From: an uncultured Lachnospiraceae bacterium
Lineage (GTDB): Bacteria; Bacillota; Clostridia; Lachnospirales; Lachnospiraceae
DNA length: 38,334 bases
Reading direction: 5' to 3'
NCBI GenBank assembly: GCA_947174665.1
Contig: CAMWJV010000017.1
Coordinates: 1 to 38,334 of the forward strand
Below, piece after piece: positions 7,826 through 14,969 of the stretch. The position numbers and the translations under genes were made by a program. Each line of letters opens with the position of its first letter. Position 1 is the first letter of the stretch. The notes beneath the pieces are model-generated. The model saw only the letters and a program-made list of their open reading frames with translations, did no database searches and was not told the origin of the DNA.

Positions 7826-9286
7826 TCATATCCTGATTTCCTTCAGCACATTCAGCCGCTCAATCGCCGCATCCTCCGGTCCGGTCATGGAACAGCCCTT
7901 CTCTTTTGCATAAACGATGTACTCCAGAATTTCCGCCGTTATCTCCTCTCCGGGTGCCAGAATGGGGATGCCCGGCGGATAGCACATTACAAACTCGCTG
8001 CAGATACGTCCCTCTGTCTCCATCAGGGGCAGCGCTTCCTTTTCAGCATAAAATGCGCTTTGAGGAGACACGGCCACCCTGGGATCAATATATTCCTGAG
8101 TATACATACCTGAATTGTCTTTTGCATACTTCCTCTTAATCTCCGCCAGGGCGCCGATGAGCCGCTCCATATCCCGCTCCCTGTCGCCGATGGATATATA
8201 GGCAAGCACATTTGCTATGTCGCCCAGCTCCATCTGAATATCGTACTCATCCCGCAGGATGTCATAGACTTCAATTCCCGCCAGACCGATGCCCAGAGTA
8301 TTGATTGTCAGCTTCGTCCTGTCAAAGTCAAAGATACTGTCCCCGTTGATCAGCTCCGCCGTGTAGGCATAATATTCGCCGATACAGTTGATCTCCTGTC
8401 TCGCATACTCGGCCAGAGCGGTGACCTTGCCAAATTCCTCTTTTCCTCTGAGTGCCAGATTCCTTCTGGAAATATCAAGGCTTGCCAACAGCAGATAGGA
8501 CGCGCTGGTGGTCTGAGTCAGGTTAATGACCTGGCGCACATAGCCGGGATTCATCGATGCCCCGGTCAGCAGAAAAGAGCTCTGAGTCAGGCTTCCGCCG
8601 GACTTGTGCATACTGACTGCGGCTATGTCCGCTCCCGCTTCCATAGCCGACAGGGGCATATCTGGGCCAAAATAAAAATGAGTTCCGTGGGCTTCGTCAA
8701 CCAGCACCTTCATGCCGTTTGCATGGGCAAGCTTCACTATGCTCCGCAGATCGGAGCAAATGCCGTAATATGTGGGATTGTTCACCAGCACTGCCACTGC
8801 GTCAGGATTTTCCCGGATAATCTTCTCCACCTGAGAAACCTTCATTCCCAGAGCAATCCCAAGCTTTCTGTCCATATCAGGATTCACATAGACAGGAATT
8901 GCTCCGCCCAGAACCAGTGCATTGATAACGCTCCTGTGCACGTTCCTGGGCAGGATGATCTTGTCCCCTTTTTTGCAGACGCTCAGCACCATGCTCTGCA
9001 CGGAGGAGGTAGTTCCTCCTACCATGAGAAAGGCATAGGCAGCCCCAAAGGCTTCCGCCGCCATCTCCTCCGCCTCCCGGATGACCGACACAGGATGACA
9101 GAGATTATCCAGCGCTTTCATGGAATTCACGTCAATTCCCACACACTGCTGCCCCAGCAGCTCCACCAGTTCCGGATTTCCGCGGCCCCGCTTATGTCCC
9201 GGTACGTCAAAGGGTACGACCCTGTTTTTTCTGAACTCCTCCAGCGCCTCATAAATAGGGGCTCTTCCCTGGTTGAAACGACCCAT
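7826..9286 (-). CDS. speA: PLP-dependent arginine/lysine/ornithine decarboxylase, probably biosynthetic arginine decarboxylase
   Basis: The 486-residue protein belongs to the aspartate-aminotransferase-fold Orn/Lys/Arg decarboxylases and has the length of the Bacillus subtilis SpeA group (about 490). Visible features are 'VPFDVPGHKRGRGNPEL' near the start, 'FLMVGGTTSSVQSMVL', the cofactor-contacting 'VLVDEAHGTHF' (Asp197 to His200) and the PLP lysine Lys228 in 'AAVSMHKSGGSLTQ'. The C-terminal domain ends with 'CYPPGIPILAPGEEI', typical of the family. It would form agmatine from arginine, though related proteins prefer lysine or ornithine. No agmatinase or agmatine deiminase gene is in the window, so the path to putrescine is incomplete here. 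The ribosome site is AAAGGAGG. Family certain; substrate inferred from the operon. Confidence 0.88.
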   Translation of the reverse strand: MGRFNQGRAPIYEALEEFRKNRVVPFDVPGHKRGRGNPELVELLGQQCVGIDVNSMKALDNLCHPVSVIREAEEMAAEAFGAAYAFLMVGGTTSSVQSMVLSVCKKGDKIILPRNVHRSVINALVLGGAIPVYVNPDMDRKLGIALGMKVSQVEKIIRENPDAVAVLVNNPTYYGICSDLRSIVKLAHANGMKVLVDEAHGTHFYFGPDMPLSAMEAGADIAAVSMHKSGGSLTQSSFLLTGASMNPGYVRQVINLTQTTSASYLLLASLDISRRNLALRGKEEFGKVTALAEYARQEINCIGEYYAYTAELINGDSIFDFDRTKLTINTLGIGLAGIEVYDILRDEYDIQMELGDIANVLAYISIGDRERDMERLIGALAEIKRKYAKDNSGMYTQEYIDPRVAVSPQSAFYAEKEALPLMETEGRICSEFVMCYPPGIPILAPGEEITAEILEYIVYAKEKGCSMTGPEDAAIERLNVLKEIRI

Positions 9287-9309
9287 CCGGCGCCTCCTTT
9301 CCGAAATTC

Positions 9310-9861
9310 CTATTTCTCCGTAATATGCGTCCCCTTGCCTTTTTTTCTCACAGACAGGATAATCAAAGCAATTCCTCCAAGCAGAGGCACACCAAAAGAA
9401 AAGGTAAGTGAGAGGTAAACGTAAAAAGGCGTTAGCTTATCATAATGAATCCAAATGGCAAACAATAAAAAACCGCATACTGATACCAAAATGATGCCGA
9501 CTATGCAACCTGCGATCCTCAAAAACCTTTTCAGCGCGGGAGGCAGAAATATGTCCGGCTTTTCCACACTGATCCACTTGTTGGGCAGACGTACTTTCCA
9601 TTCCTGTACCGCTTCGAGACATACCTCATAGGCTTCCTTGCAGGAAAAGGAATCCTCATAGATCATCTCGCGTTTACACCAAAATTCAAAGTGTACCCTG
9701 CCTTTCCGGCGGCGAACACAAATGCGCCCGGATTTACCCCCATCTATCACAAATACGTCTTTGCTCTCCCGTTCCGTATGCCAGTCCCTTATCCCCTTTT
9801 CCTCCAGGCAGGCAAGCCCGGCATACAGATCCTCAAAGGTATTTATTGCATAGTCCTCCAT
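9310..9861 (-). CDS. Hypothetical protein with two C-terminal membrane helices
   Basis: I do not recognise this 183-residue protein. The start is placed at the ATG giving 'MEDYAINTFEDL', which has an AAAGGGA ribosome site 5 bases upstream. A start 13 codons earlier has none. Residues 1 to about 115 are soluble, with mixed charge and an Arg/Lys-rich stretch ('CVRRRKGRVHFEFWCKRE'). Two hydrophobic helices follow (about 122-146 and 152-176), and the tail is basic. The soluble part should therefore be cytoplasmic if both helices cross the membrane. It sits between speD and speA, with gaps of 81 and 23 bases, and is probably cotranscribed. A role in polyamine sensing or export is possible, but nothing in the sequence shows it. 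Confidence 0.75.
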   Translation of the reverse strand: MEDYAINTFEDLYAGLACLEEKGIRDWHTERESKDVFVIDGGKSGRICVRRRKGRVHFEFWCKREMIYEDSFSCKEAYEVCLEAVQEWKVRLPNKWISVEKPDIFLPPALKRFLRIAGCIVGIILVSVCGFLLFAIWIHYDKLTPFYVYLSLTFSFGVPLLGGIALIILSVRKKGKGTHITEK

Positions 9862-9942
9862 ATGGTTCCCTTTCTTCGAAAACAACGCAGCAGATGACAA
9901 TTCCGGCAGGCAAAAATGTGTAGTTAATCGGTAAATAGAGCA

Positions 9943-10701
9943 CTAGTACACATTTCTTCCGCTGAATATCTCAATCATCTCTTTCCGCAGATTATCCATG
10001 ATCTCCAACCGGATTTTCGGCGGCAGTTCATAGACATCACTGTTGAACAGGTACTCCTGCAGATCGATTTCCTTTATCAGCATCTTTGTGTGGAAAATAT
10101 TTGCGTCGTACACATTGATGTCCACCGCATCATATCTGCGCAGGATGGAATCGTCAATATAATCCTGGATAGACGTTATTTTGTGGTCTATGAACAGCTT
10201 ATGCCCGCCGATGTCCCTGGTGAATCCCCTGATACGGTAATCCATGGTAATAATGTCCGAATCAAAGGAGCCGATCAGGTAATCCAGAGTAGAAAGAGGC
10301 GTAATCTCTCCGCAGGTAGCCACGTCAATATCCACCCGGAAAGTAGCCAGACATGTCTCCGGATGGTACTCCGGATAGGTATGCACCGTAATGTGGCTCT
10401 TGTCCAGATGCGCCACCGTAGTATCCCCCACGGGCACCATGCTCTGTTCCGCCACCAGGATCGTCACGGAACTGCCCTGGGGCTCATAGTCCTGGCTTGA
10501 AATATTCAACACTTTAGCGCCGATCATGTCCGTCACATTAGTCAGAATATTGGTCAGACGCTCGGAATTATACTGCTTGTCAATGTAGGCAATATAATCC
10601 TTCTGTTCCCGCTGTGTCTTCGCATAGCATACATCATAGATATTAAAGCTGAGGGATTTCGTCAGATTATTGAAACCGTACAGGGAAATCTTATCGCTCA
10701 T
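9943..10701 (-). CDS. speD: S-adenosylmethionine decarboxylase proenzyme, Escherichia coli type
   Basis: The 252-residue protein aligns by eye along its length with E. coli SpeD (class 1A). Conserved stretches are '[18 protein letters not shown]', '[16 protein letters not shown]', '[19 protein letters not shown]' and '[11 protein letters not shown]'. The proenzyme should cut itself between Lys101 and Ser102, turning Ser102 into the pyruvoyl cofactor; His108 and Cys130 are likely active-site residues. It makes decarboxylated S-adenosylmethionine, the aminopropyl donor for SpeE. It is the first gene of the polyamine operon, with a strong GGAGAGGAGG ribosome site. A structured leader with a terminator-like hairpin lies upstream, so expression may be set by attenuation. 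The longer E. coli-type form is less common in Firmicutes than the short B. subtilis type. Confidence 0.95.
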   Translation of the reverse strand: MSDKISLYGFNNLTKSLSFNIYDVCYAKTQREQKDYIAYIDKQYNSERLTNILTNVTDMIGAKVLNISSQDYEPQGSSVTILVAEQSMVPVGDTTVAHLDKSHITVHTYPEYHPETCLATFRVDIDVATCGEITPLSTLDYLIGSFDSDIITMDYRIRGFTRDIGGHKLFIDHKITSIQDYIDDSILRRYDAVDINVYDANIFHTKMLIKEIDLQEYLFNSDVYELPPKIRLEIMDNLRKEMIEIFSGRNVY

Positions 10702-10912
10702 ATTTTCCTCCTCTCCTGTGCAAAATGGTCATGCCATTCATAAATTCCGCATGCACCCTGTGCATAATAAAAGGCAAGTGATGCCACTCATCACTTGCCT
10801 TGAAAATCTGTCGGTTTATGCCGCGCCGTCTGCTATGCACAATGTGCGCGCATTATCAGCGGGGTGTTTCAAAACCGGCCGGGCCTCCGGCCCTCCGGTA
10901 TAACAGCAGCGT
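10702..10912 (-). promoter_or_regulatory. Structured leader of speD, candidate attenuator
   Basis: On the minus strand this non-coding stretch contains, in order: a very stable GC hairpin (ACCGG/CCGGT enclosing GGGCC/GGCCC, 10874-10899), a region with several GCGC and TGCA repeats, and a perfect 13-base-pair hairpin with a 5-base loop followed by TTTTATTAT (10771-10801). Small palindromes lie between that hairpin and the ribosome site. A strong terminator-like hairpin 69 bases before the start codon suggests premature termination control. I recognise no known riboswitch class. The upstream part, 10913-11159, is AT-rich and has only a weak promoter-like pair (TTGAGT and TATAAG, complement of 11024-11050, spacer 15). 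Confidence 0.5.
10771..10801 (-). terminator. Intrinsic terminator-like hairpin ahead of speD
   Basis: The arms AAGGCAAGTGATG (10771-10783) and CATCACTTGCCTT (10789-10801) are perfectly complementary. On the minus strand the hairpin is followed by TTTTATTAT; on the plus strand it is not followed by a T-run. It could end transcription from the gene at 11160-11501 or act as the attenuator of the speD leader. Confidence 0.65.
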
Positions 10913-11159
10913 ATGGACAGATATGTGGTTTTTAGAGTCTATATAGCAAATATTTTACTTTTACTACTCTTATTGACCGTTTCACAAGTTAGATGTGCAT
11001 CAGCACCGGTTTATAGTAACCAACTTATAAAATTTGAGCTTTTAACTCAATCAATAAGGCAACCATGTTGCCAAAATATTTGCATGGAAGACTCTCATCC
11101 CCTGTTTTCCATACGAATGTACTATACCATGAAATCTCCCCGAAAGTCAATGAAAAATT

Positions 11160-11501
11160 CTACAGCTCCAGTTCCTCCTGGCGATACTGCATTTCCTCCT
11201 CAATCAGGCCTATTCCTACAAAAACCGCCCACACGTAAGGCGCGCCGTATACATTCAGAGTTTTGGGACCCACGATCCGCCTCGGCGCACCATCCCCGCA
11301 CTGATCTCTCTCCAGCTTATCATATGCTTTTTCAAAGGTGCTGCGGGTGATAGAGCGCTCCCGCCTGTCGGTAAAAAGCTCTCCGCCCTTGATGGAATAT
11401 ACAAAAGGCAATCCTTTTTTGGTGGCAAAGTCTTCTCCTGCATGTCGTACAATCACATCCCACAAATCAGAAACGGGTATCTCTTCCCTGTTGAATTTCA
11501 T
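11160..11501 (-). CDS. Hypothetical protein, 113 residues
   Basis: I do not recognise this protein. It is soluble and charged, with no signal peptide or membrane helix. It contains 'EIPVSDLWDVIVRHAGEDFA', a central 'PFVYSIKGGELFTDRRERSIT', then 'STFEKAYDKLERD' and a conserved-looking 'VGPKTLNVYGAPYVWAVF'. The pattern of a small folded domain (beta hairpin flanked by helices) and a proper start (ATG with GAAGGAG at 7 bases, plus a promoter-like sequence upstream) argue that it is real. It stands alone between speD and the divergent hicAB pair, 249 bases from the start of the speD leader. It could be a small regulator or an accessory-region gene; no function can be assigned. Confidence 0.65.
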   Translation of the reverse strand: MKFNREEIPVSDLWDVIVRHAGEDFATKKGLPFVYSIKGGELFTDRRERSITRSTFEKAYDKLERDQCGDGAPRRIVGPKTLNVYGAPYVWAVFVGIGLIEEEMQYRQEELEL

Positions 11502-11539
11502 AGGCTTCTCCTTCGTATACTCGCTGCAATATTAGTATG

Positions 11540-11568
11540 ATTGTATACCAAGATACCTACATATTCAA
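11540..11568 (-). promoter_or_regulatory. Probable promoter of the 113-residue protein gene
   Basis: On the minus strand TTGAAT (complement of 11563-11568) and TACAAT (complement of 11540-11545) are separated by 17 bases, about 40 bases before the start codon. The rest of 11569-11737 is AT-rich and I see nothing else in it. Confidence 0.5.
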
Positions 11569-11737
11569 CATCTTTCCAATGCGGTCAACGGATATTCTAT
11601 TATAATTCAGAGTTGAAAAAAGGCAGACTATAAGGTATATTATATTCATTAATATGCAACTGAATTTATCCGCCATTTCCATAGATCAGCTCTATGTTCC
11701 CTTAGGTTTTTCAAGGTTTCCCACATGCATTTTACAT

Positions 11738-11771
11738 AATAATACGTAGTTTATTTGACCCACGTATTATT
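11738..11771 (+). promoter_or_regulatory. Inverted-repeat operator over the hicAB promoter
   Basis: A perfect 10-base inverted repeat, AATAATACGT (11738-11747) and ACGTATTATT (11762-11771), brackets the -35 element of hicAB. The core TACGTAGT is also present twice in direct orientation, 28 bases apart (11743 and 11771). This is the arrangement expected for autoregulation by the ribbon-helix-helix domain of HicB; binding itself is inferred. Confidence 0.6.
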
Positions 11772-11783
11772 ACGTAGTAAAAT
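11755..11783 (+). promoter_or_regulatory. hicAB promoter
   Basis: TTGACC (11755-11760) and TAAAAT (11778-11783) are 17 bases apart, a near-consensus promoter. The expected transcription start falls at about 11789-11791, on the hicA ATG (11790). Confidence 0.7.
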
Positions 11784-11789
11784 ATACAA

Positions 11790-11957
11790 ATGATAAGGCA
11801 TCTCAAGAAAAACGGTTTTGAGATAATTGGCCAAAATGGGTCTCATGTAAAAATGAGAAATAATACAACCGGATGCCAAACTGAAGTTCCTTATCACAGC
11901 ACAAGTCTTAAAAAAGGGCTTGAACAGGCCATATTAAAACAGGCGGGACTTAAATAG
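11790..11957 (+). CDS. hicA: HicA-type mRNA interferase toxin
   Basis: The 55-residue protein matches HicA: 'HLKKNGFEIIGQNGSHVKM' carries the Gly-Ser-His motif with the catalytic His19, followed by 'TEVPYHSTSLKKGLEQAIL' and the characteristic ending 'LKQAGL'. HicA folds like a double-stranded RNA-binding domain and cuts mRNA. Other HicA proteins are about 55-85 residues long, so this is a short but complete copy; only the first few residues of the usual N-terminal helix are missing. An in-frame TAA at 11778 rules out an upstream start. There is no ribosome site before the ATG, and the promoter places the mRNA 5' end at or beside it, so translation is probably leaderless. The hicB antitoxin gene follows after 27 bases. 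Confidence 0.88.
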   Translation: MIRHLKKNGFEIIGQNGSHVKMRNNTTGCQTEVPYHSTSLKKGLEQAILKQAGLK

Positions 11958-11984
11958 TCCTGACGCTAAGCATGGAGGCGCTAT

Positions 11985-12380
11985 ATGAAAAAAATATTTT
12001 ATCCCGCATTTTTTCACAAAGCAGAGGAAGGAGGTTTTTGGGTTTCCTTTCCTGATATTCCCGAGTGTCTCACACAGGGCGACGACATGACACAGGCTTA
12101 TGAAATGGCTGTGGATGCACTTGGCCTGGCTCTGGTCTGCCGCGAAAAAGAACAACAGCCCTTTCCCGCTGCTTCCGACCCAACAGAAATTACACCCGAA
12201 CCGGATTCCTTCCTTGTTGTAATTGAATTTGATATGCTTGCCTACAAAAAGCGCACAAGTTCCCGAGCGGTGAAAAAGACTTTAAGCATTCCTGAGTGGC
12301 TGAATGAGGCGGCAATGTCCATGAACCTGAATTTTTCCCAAGTTCTGCAGGAAGCCCTTATGTCAAAAATACAGGTCTGA
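11985..12380 (+). CDS. hicB: HicB-type antitoxin with ribbon-helix-helix domain
   Basis: The 131-residue protein has the degenerate RNase H-like HicB fold at residues 1-50 ('YPAFFHKAEEGGFWVSFPDIPECLTQGDDMTQAYEMAVDALG'-like pattern, read in parts), which binds and blocks HicA. An acidic linker follows, and the C-terminal part 'KKTLSIPEWLNEAAMSMNLN' plus 'SQVLQEALM' is typical of a ribbon-helix-helix DNA-binding domain (about 95-131). It should repress the hicAB promoter, where a perfect inverted repeat lies. A GGAGG ribosome site precedes the ATG, in contrast to the leaderless toxin gene, which would favour antitoxin synthesis. Confidence 0.92.
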   Translation: MKKIFYPAFFHKAEEGGFWVSFPDIPECLTQGDDMTQAYEMAVDALGLALVCREKEQQPFPAASDPTEITPEPDSFLVVIEFDMLAYKKRTSSRAVKKTLSIPEWLNEAAMSMNLNFSQVLQEALMSKIQV

Positions 12381-12404
12381 TCGCCATATTCCTGCCCGCG
12401 TAAA

Positions 12405-12458
12405 AAATCCGACCTCCCCTGATGCTTTTGATTCAGCATCCCGGAAGAGGTCGGATTT
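12405..12458 (-). terminator. Terminator of the galactan operon
   Basis: A perfect 12-base inverted repeat (AAATCCGACCTC at 12405-12416, GAGGTCGGATTT at 12447-12458) encloses a second small stem (GATGC/GCATC). On the minus strand a run of six T follows, directly after the GH53 gene. It may also slow plus-strand transcripts from hicB. Confidence 0.8.
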
Positions 12459-12472
12459 AATGTAAATCCTGT

Positions 12473-14836
12473 TTATTTGACTGCAAGCGTAATATCATCC
12501 AAAGTTCCCCATCCGCCTGCCTTTCCGTTTATCGTAATTCCGACTGTAATGACGGCTCCTTCAGACAGTTCAATTTCCACTGTGGGATTCTGCCACTGAT
12601 CCCAGCCCTGGTTGGAGAAATCAGACGAGGCCAGAATATTTCCATCCGCGTCCTTCGCATACAGCGTCATATAGGTATCCGTGTCGCCGTCCCCCTGAGA
12701 ATAAGCGCTTAAGGTATAGCTTCCCGTCTCCGCAATCGTCACACTCTGCGCAATGTCAATGGAAAAATCGGAATCGTTCCAATAATGGAAGCTGTAATCG
12801 CCGCTGTGGGGATTTCCCTCATTGTCATTTCGCACCGTGCCGCTTCCGGTGTTTTCCCTTGTAATCTCCCAGCCGTTATCACCGCTTTCAAATGAGGAAT
12901 TCTGCAGGATATTGCCGGCGGCGGAAGGAACATCTTCAACCGGTTCCTCTCCCCCTCCGCTGGTCTCATTCTCCTCCTTCAACTCTCCGGTGTAGAAGGA
13001 AAACTCATCCAGAGTTCCCCAGTCGTCTGCACCTCCGTCAATCTTCACGCCGATGCGCACCTCATCTCCTGCGTTTAACTCTGTGGAAACAGCCGGGTGC
13101 TGCCACTGATTCCAGCCCATATTCGTAAAATCCGTGGAAGAAATCACATTCCCTTCCGCATCGGCAATATAGAGCGTCATGGCAAGCCCGGACCCGCCGA
13201 TACCCTGAGACCACACCTGCAGATGGTACTCTCCGCTCTCCTCAATCTTCACCGGCTGGTAAAGGTCAATGTCGAACTCATCCGCGTTCCAAAACTGGAA
13301 GCTCCATTCTCCGGAGTGAGGATAGCTGCTGTCATCATTGCAGATTTTCCCGGCATTTTTGCTCTGTTGGATATTCCAGCCGGAATCTCCCTCCTCAAAA
13401 TCCAGATTATTCACTTTACCCGTATCCGCCAGAATGGCAGGCAGAGAAACGGAGAAATCAAGTACCTTTCCCTGAAACGCGCATCTCGTCTCCGTAATAT
13501 CCTTTCTGGAGTCAAGGTCCCATTCCACTTGCGTATCCCTGGTGGTTCCGTCAAGATAAAGCACCTTCGCATACTGCGGCAGTTCATCTCTCAACGCCTC
13601 CCCGGCAGCACTCCTGTCAATTTCCACCGGGTCAAAGGGATAGGCAAGCAGTGCCTTGTCATTATCCAGCGTTCCGGGCGCAAACCCAAATGCTTTTATA
13701 CCGGAGAGGGCCTTCCCCTCAAAGTCGAACAGCGCCTGATTTTCCCACTCGTTTCCGCTCCCCTTGGACACCCCCGCGCCGTCTACGGCAAGCCACACCG
13801 GCTCCCAGTAAAAGATTCCCAGGCCGCCCTCGCATCCGGCCACGGTGTTCATAATAAGCTCCAATACAAGCCTCTGGTTTTCTTCGCTTGCCTCGAACCC
13901 TACGCCTGTCAGGTCCGCTTCGGAAACCATGTTCCGCTTATCGTCCGCGTTATCATTGGTGAATGGGTAGGCGGTCTCCGCCAGCACCACCTGTTTGCCG
14001 AACTTTTGATAGACATTGAGCACGTTTTCCCGCATTTCGGAAAAAGTTCCGTGCCAATAGGGATAGTAGGAAAGCCCCACAATGTCATAATCTGTTACGC
14101 CGTGTTCTTCGATCATGGAGAAAAAAGTCTCCGTAGCCCCCTTCGAACCCCCGGTCTCCACATGAATCATAATCCGGGTTTCCTGCCCTTCGGGAGTGGT
14201 GTCCCGCACAGCTTTAATGCCGCTGTTTAAAAACGCCGCCAGAGTGTCCGGATGATCCGTGGTACCGTAGCTCCACAGCATACCGTTTCCGATTTCGTTG
14301 CCGATCTGCACCATATCCGGATAAGCATCCTCCGCCGCCAGAGTATTCAAGACCTCTGCCGTGTAATCGTAGACTGCCTGAACCATCTCATCCTCGCTCA
14401 TGGATGCCCATTCTGCAGGGATAGTCTGGTTATTCGGATCCGCCCACCAGTCCGAATAATGGAAATCCAGAAGGTAATCTCCCCCGGCTTCTTTGATTCT
14501 TACGGCCAGCTCCTTTGTGTGCTCCAGATCACAGTAATTCCCGGCATCAAAAGACATGGTAGGATTGTTCCATATGCGGAGACGAAAGTAATTGCATCCG
14601 TTTTCCATCAAAAATGCCACCGGATCCGTCTTTTTCCCTTCAAAATCGTAAAAAACGCCGCCGTAATCTTCTACTGCCTGAAGGGAAGAAATATCTGCTC
14701 CCTTGATAAAATATTTATCACTTTTATTAATATTTGCGTTCTCCGGGTCTGCCTGCGAATCTCCGCAGCCGGTCTGACCGGCTGCGAGAACCGCCGCAAG
14801 AACAAGAGCCGCAACTTTTCTGTTACTTCTTCTCAT
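12473..14836 (-). CDS. Endo-beta-1,4-galactanase (GH53) with Ig-like domain and two CBM61-like modules, lipoprotein
   Basis: The 787-residue protein has an export signal ending 'GQTGC' (Cys24; the residue at -3 is not ideal for a lipobox). A GH53 domain spans about 42-395: 'FIKGADISSLQAVEDYGG', 'NYFRLRIWNNP', the acid/base Glu181 in 'VQIGNEIGNG' and the nucleophile Glu287 in 'VVLAETAYPFT'. An Ig-like segment (about 410-470) follows, then two related beta-sandwich modules (about 475-615 and 642-787), each with 'SGWNI/NGWEI', a 'FQFWN/FHYWN' strand and 'WGTLD' near the end. The modules resemble CBM61, a beta-1,4-galactan binder first described on a GH53 enzyme. The enzyme should cut galactan side chains of pectin at the cell surface. 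It is the last gene of the operon and shares its C-terminal module with the preceding binding protein. Confidence 0.93.
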   Translation of the reverse strand: MRRSNRKVAALVLAAVLAAGQTGCGDSQADPENANINKSDKYFIKGADISSLQAVEDYGGVFYDFEGKKTDPVAFLMENGCNYFRLRIWNNPTMSFDAGNYCDLEHTKELAVRIKEAGGDYLLDFHYSDWWADPNNQTIPAEWASMSEDEMVQAVYDYTAEVLNTLAAEDAYPDMVQIGNEIGNGMLWSYGTTDHPDTLAAFLNSGIKAVRDTTPEGQETRIMIHVETGGSKGATETFFSMIEEHGVTDYDIVGLSYYPYWHGTFSEMRENVLNVYQKFGKQVVLAETAYPFTNDNADDKRNMVSEADLTGVGFEASEENQRLVLELIMNTVAGCEGGLGIFYWEPVWLAVDGAGVSKGSGNEWENQALFDFEGKALSGIKAFGFAPGTLDNDKALLAYPFDPVEIDRSAAGEALRDELPQYAKVLYLDGTTRDTQVEWDLDSRKDITETRCAFQGKVLDFSVSLPAILADTGKVNNLDFEEGDSGWNIQQSKNAGKICNDDSSYPHSGEWSFQFWNADEFDIDLYQPVKIEESGEYHLQVWSQGIGGSGLAMTLYIADAEGNVISSTDFTNMGWNQWQHPAVSTELNAGDEVRIGVKIDGGADDWGTLDEFSFYTGELKEENETSGGGEEPVEDVPSAAGNILQNSSFESGDNGWEITRENTGSGTVRNDNEGNPHSGDYSFHYWNDSDFSIDIAQSVTIAETGSYTLSAYSQGDGDTDTYMTLYAKDADGNILASSDFSNQGWDQWQNPTVEIELSEGAVITVGITINGKAGGWGTLDDITLAVK

Positions 14837-14873
14837 TCCCTGCTCTCTTTCTCATACTAATCTCAAATCTTGA

Positions 14874-14969
14874 TGAGAAATGCCATGTTTTCAGGCATTT
14901 CTCAGTGTGAGACATAGAAGTTCTTTGCGAAACAGCCTTTGCTGTGAGCATTAGAACTTCTTCTCACAC
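14874..14969 (-). repeat. Intergenic multi-hairpin element A
   Basis: Directly after the stop codon of the CBM-bearing binding protein, the minus strand carries a long hairpin (outer arms GTGTGAGA/TCTCACAC, middle arms around AGAAGTTCT, inner ACAGC/GCTGT), then an 11-base-pair hairpin TGAGAAATGCC/GGCATTTCTCA. Elements B and C in the next two gaps share the layout. There is no T-run, so it is not a simple terminator. A role in mRNA processing or stability is inferred. Confidence 0.75.

Noticed and set aside
10913..11350. Plus-strand frame beginning with a signal-peptide-like Leu run
   Set aside because: After the hydrophobic start it becomes the antisense of the 113-residue protein gene; there is no ribosome site. 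The Leu run comes from an AT-rich promoter region.
11738..11778. Inverted repeat before hicA as a transposon end or attachment site
   Set aside because: It brackets a near-consensus promoter and no recombinase or target duplication is seen; an operator explains it.
13097..14230. Plus-strand open frame (377 codons)
   Set aside because: It is antisense to the GH53 gene, whose catalytic motifs are intact; the frame has no protein-like pattern of its own.
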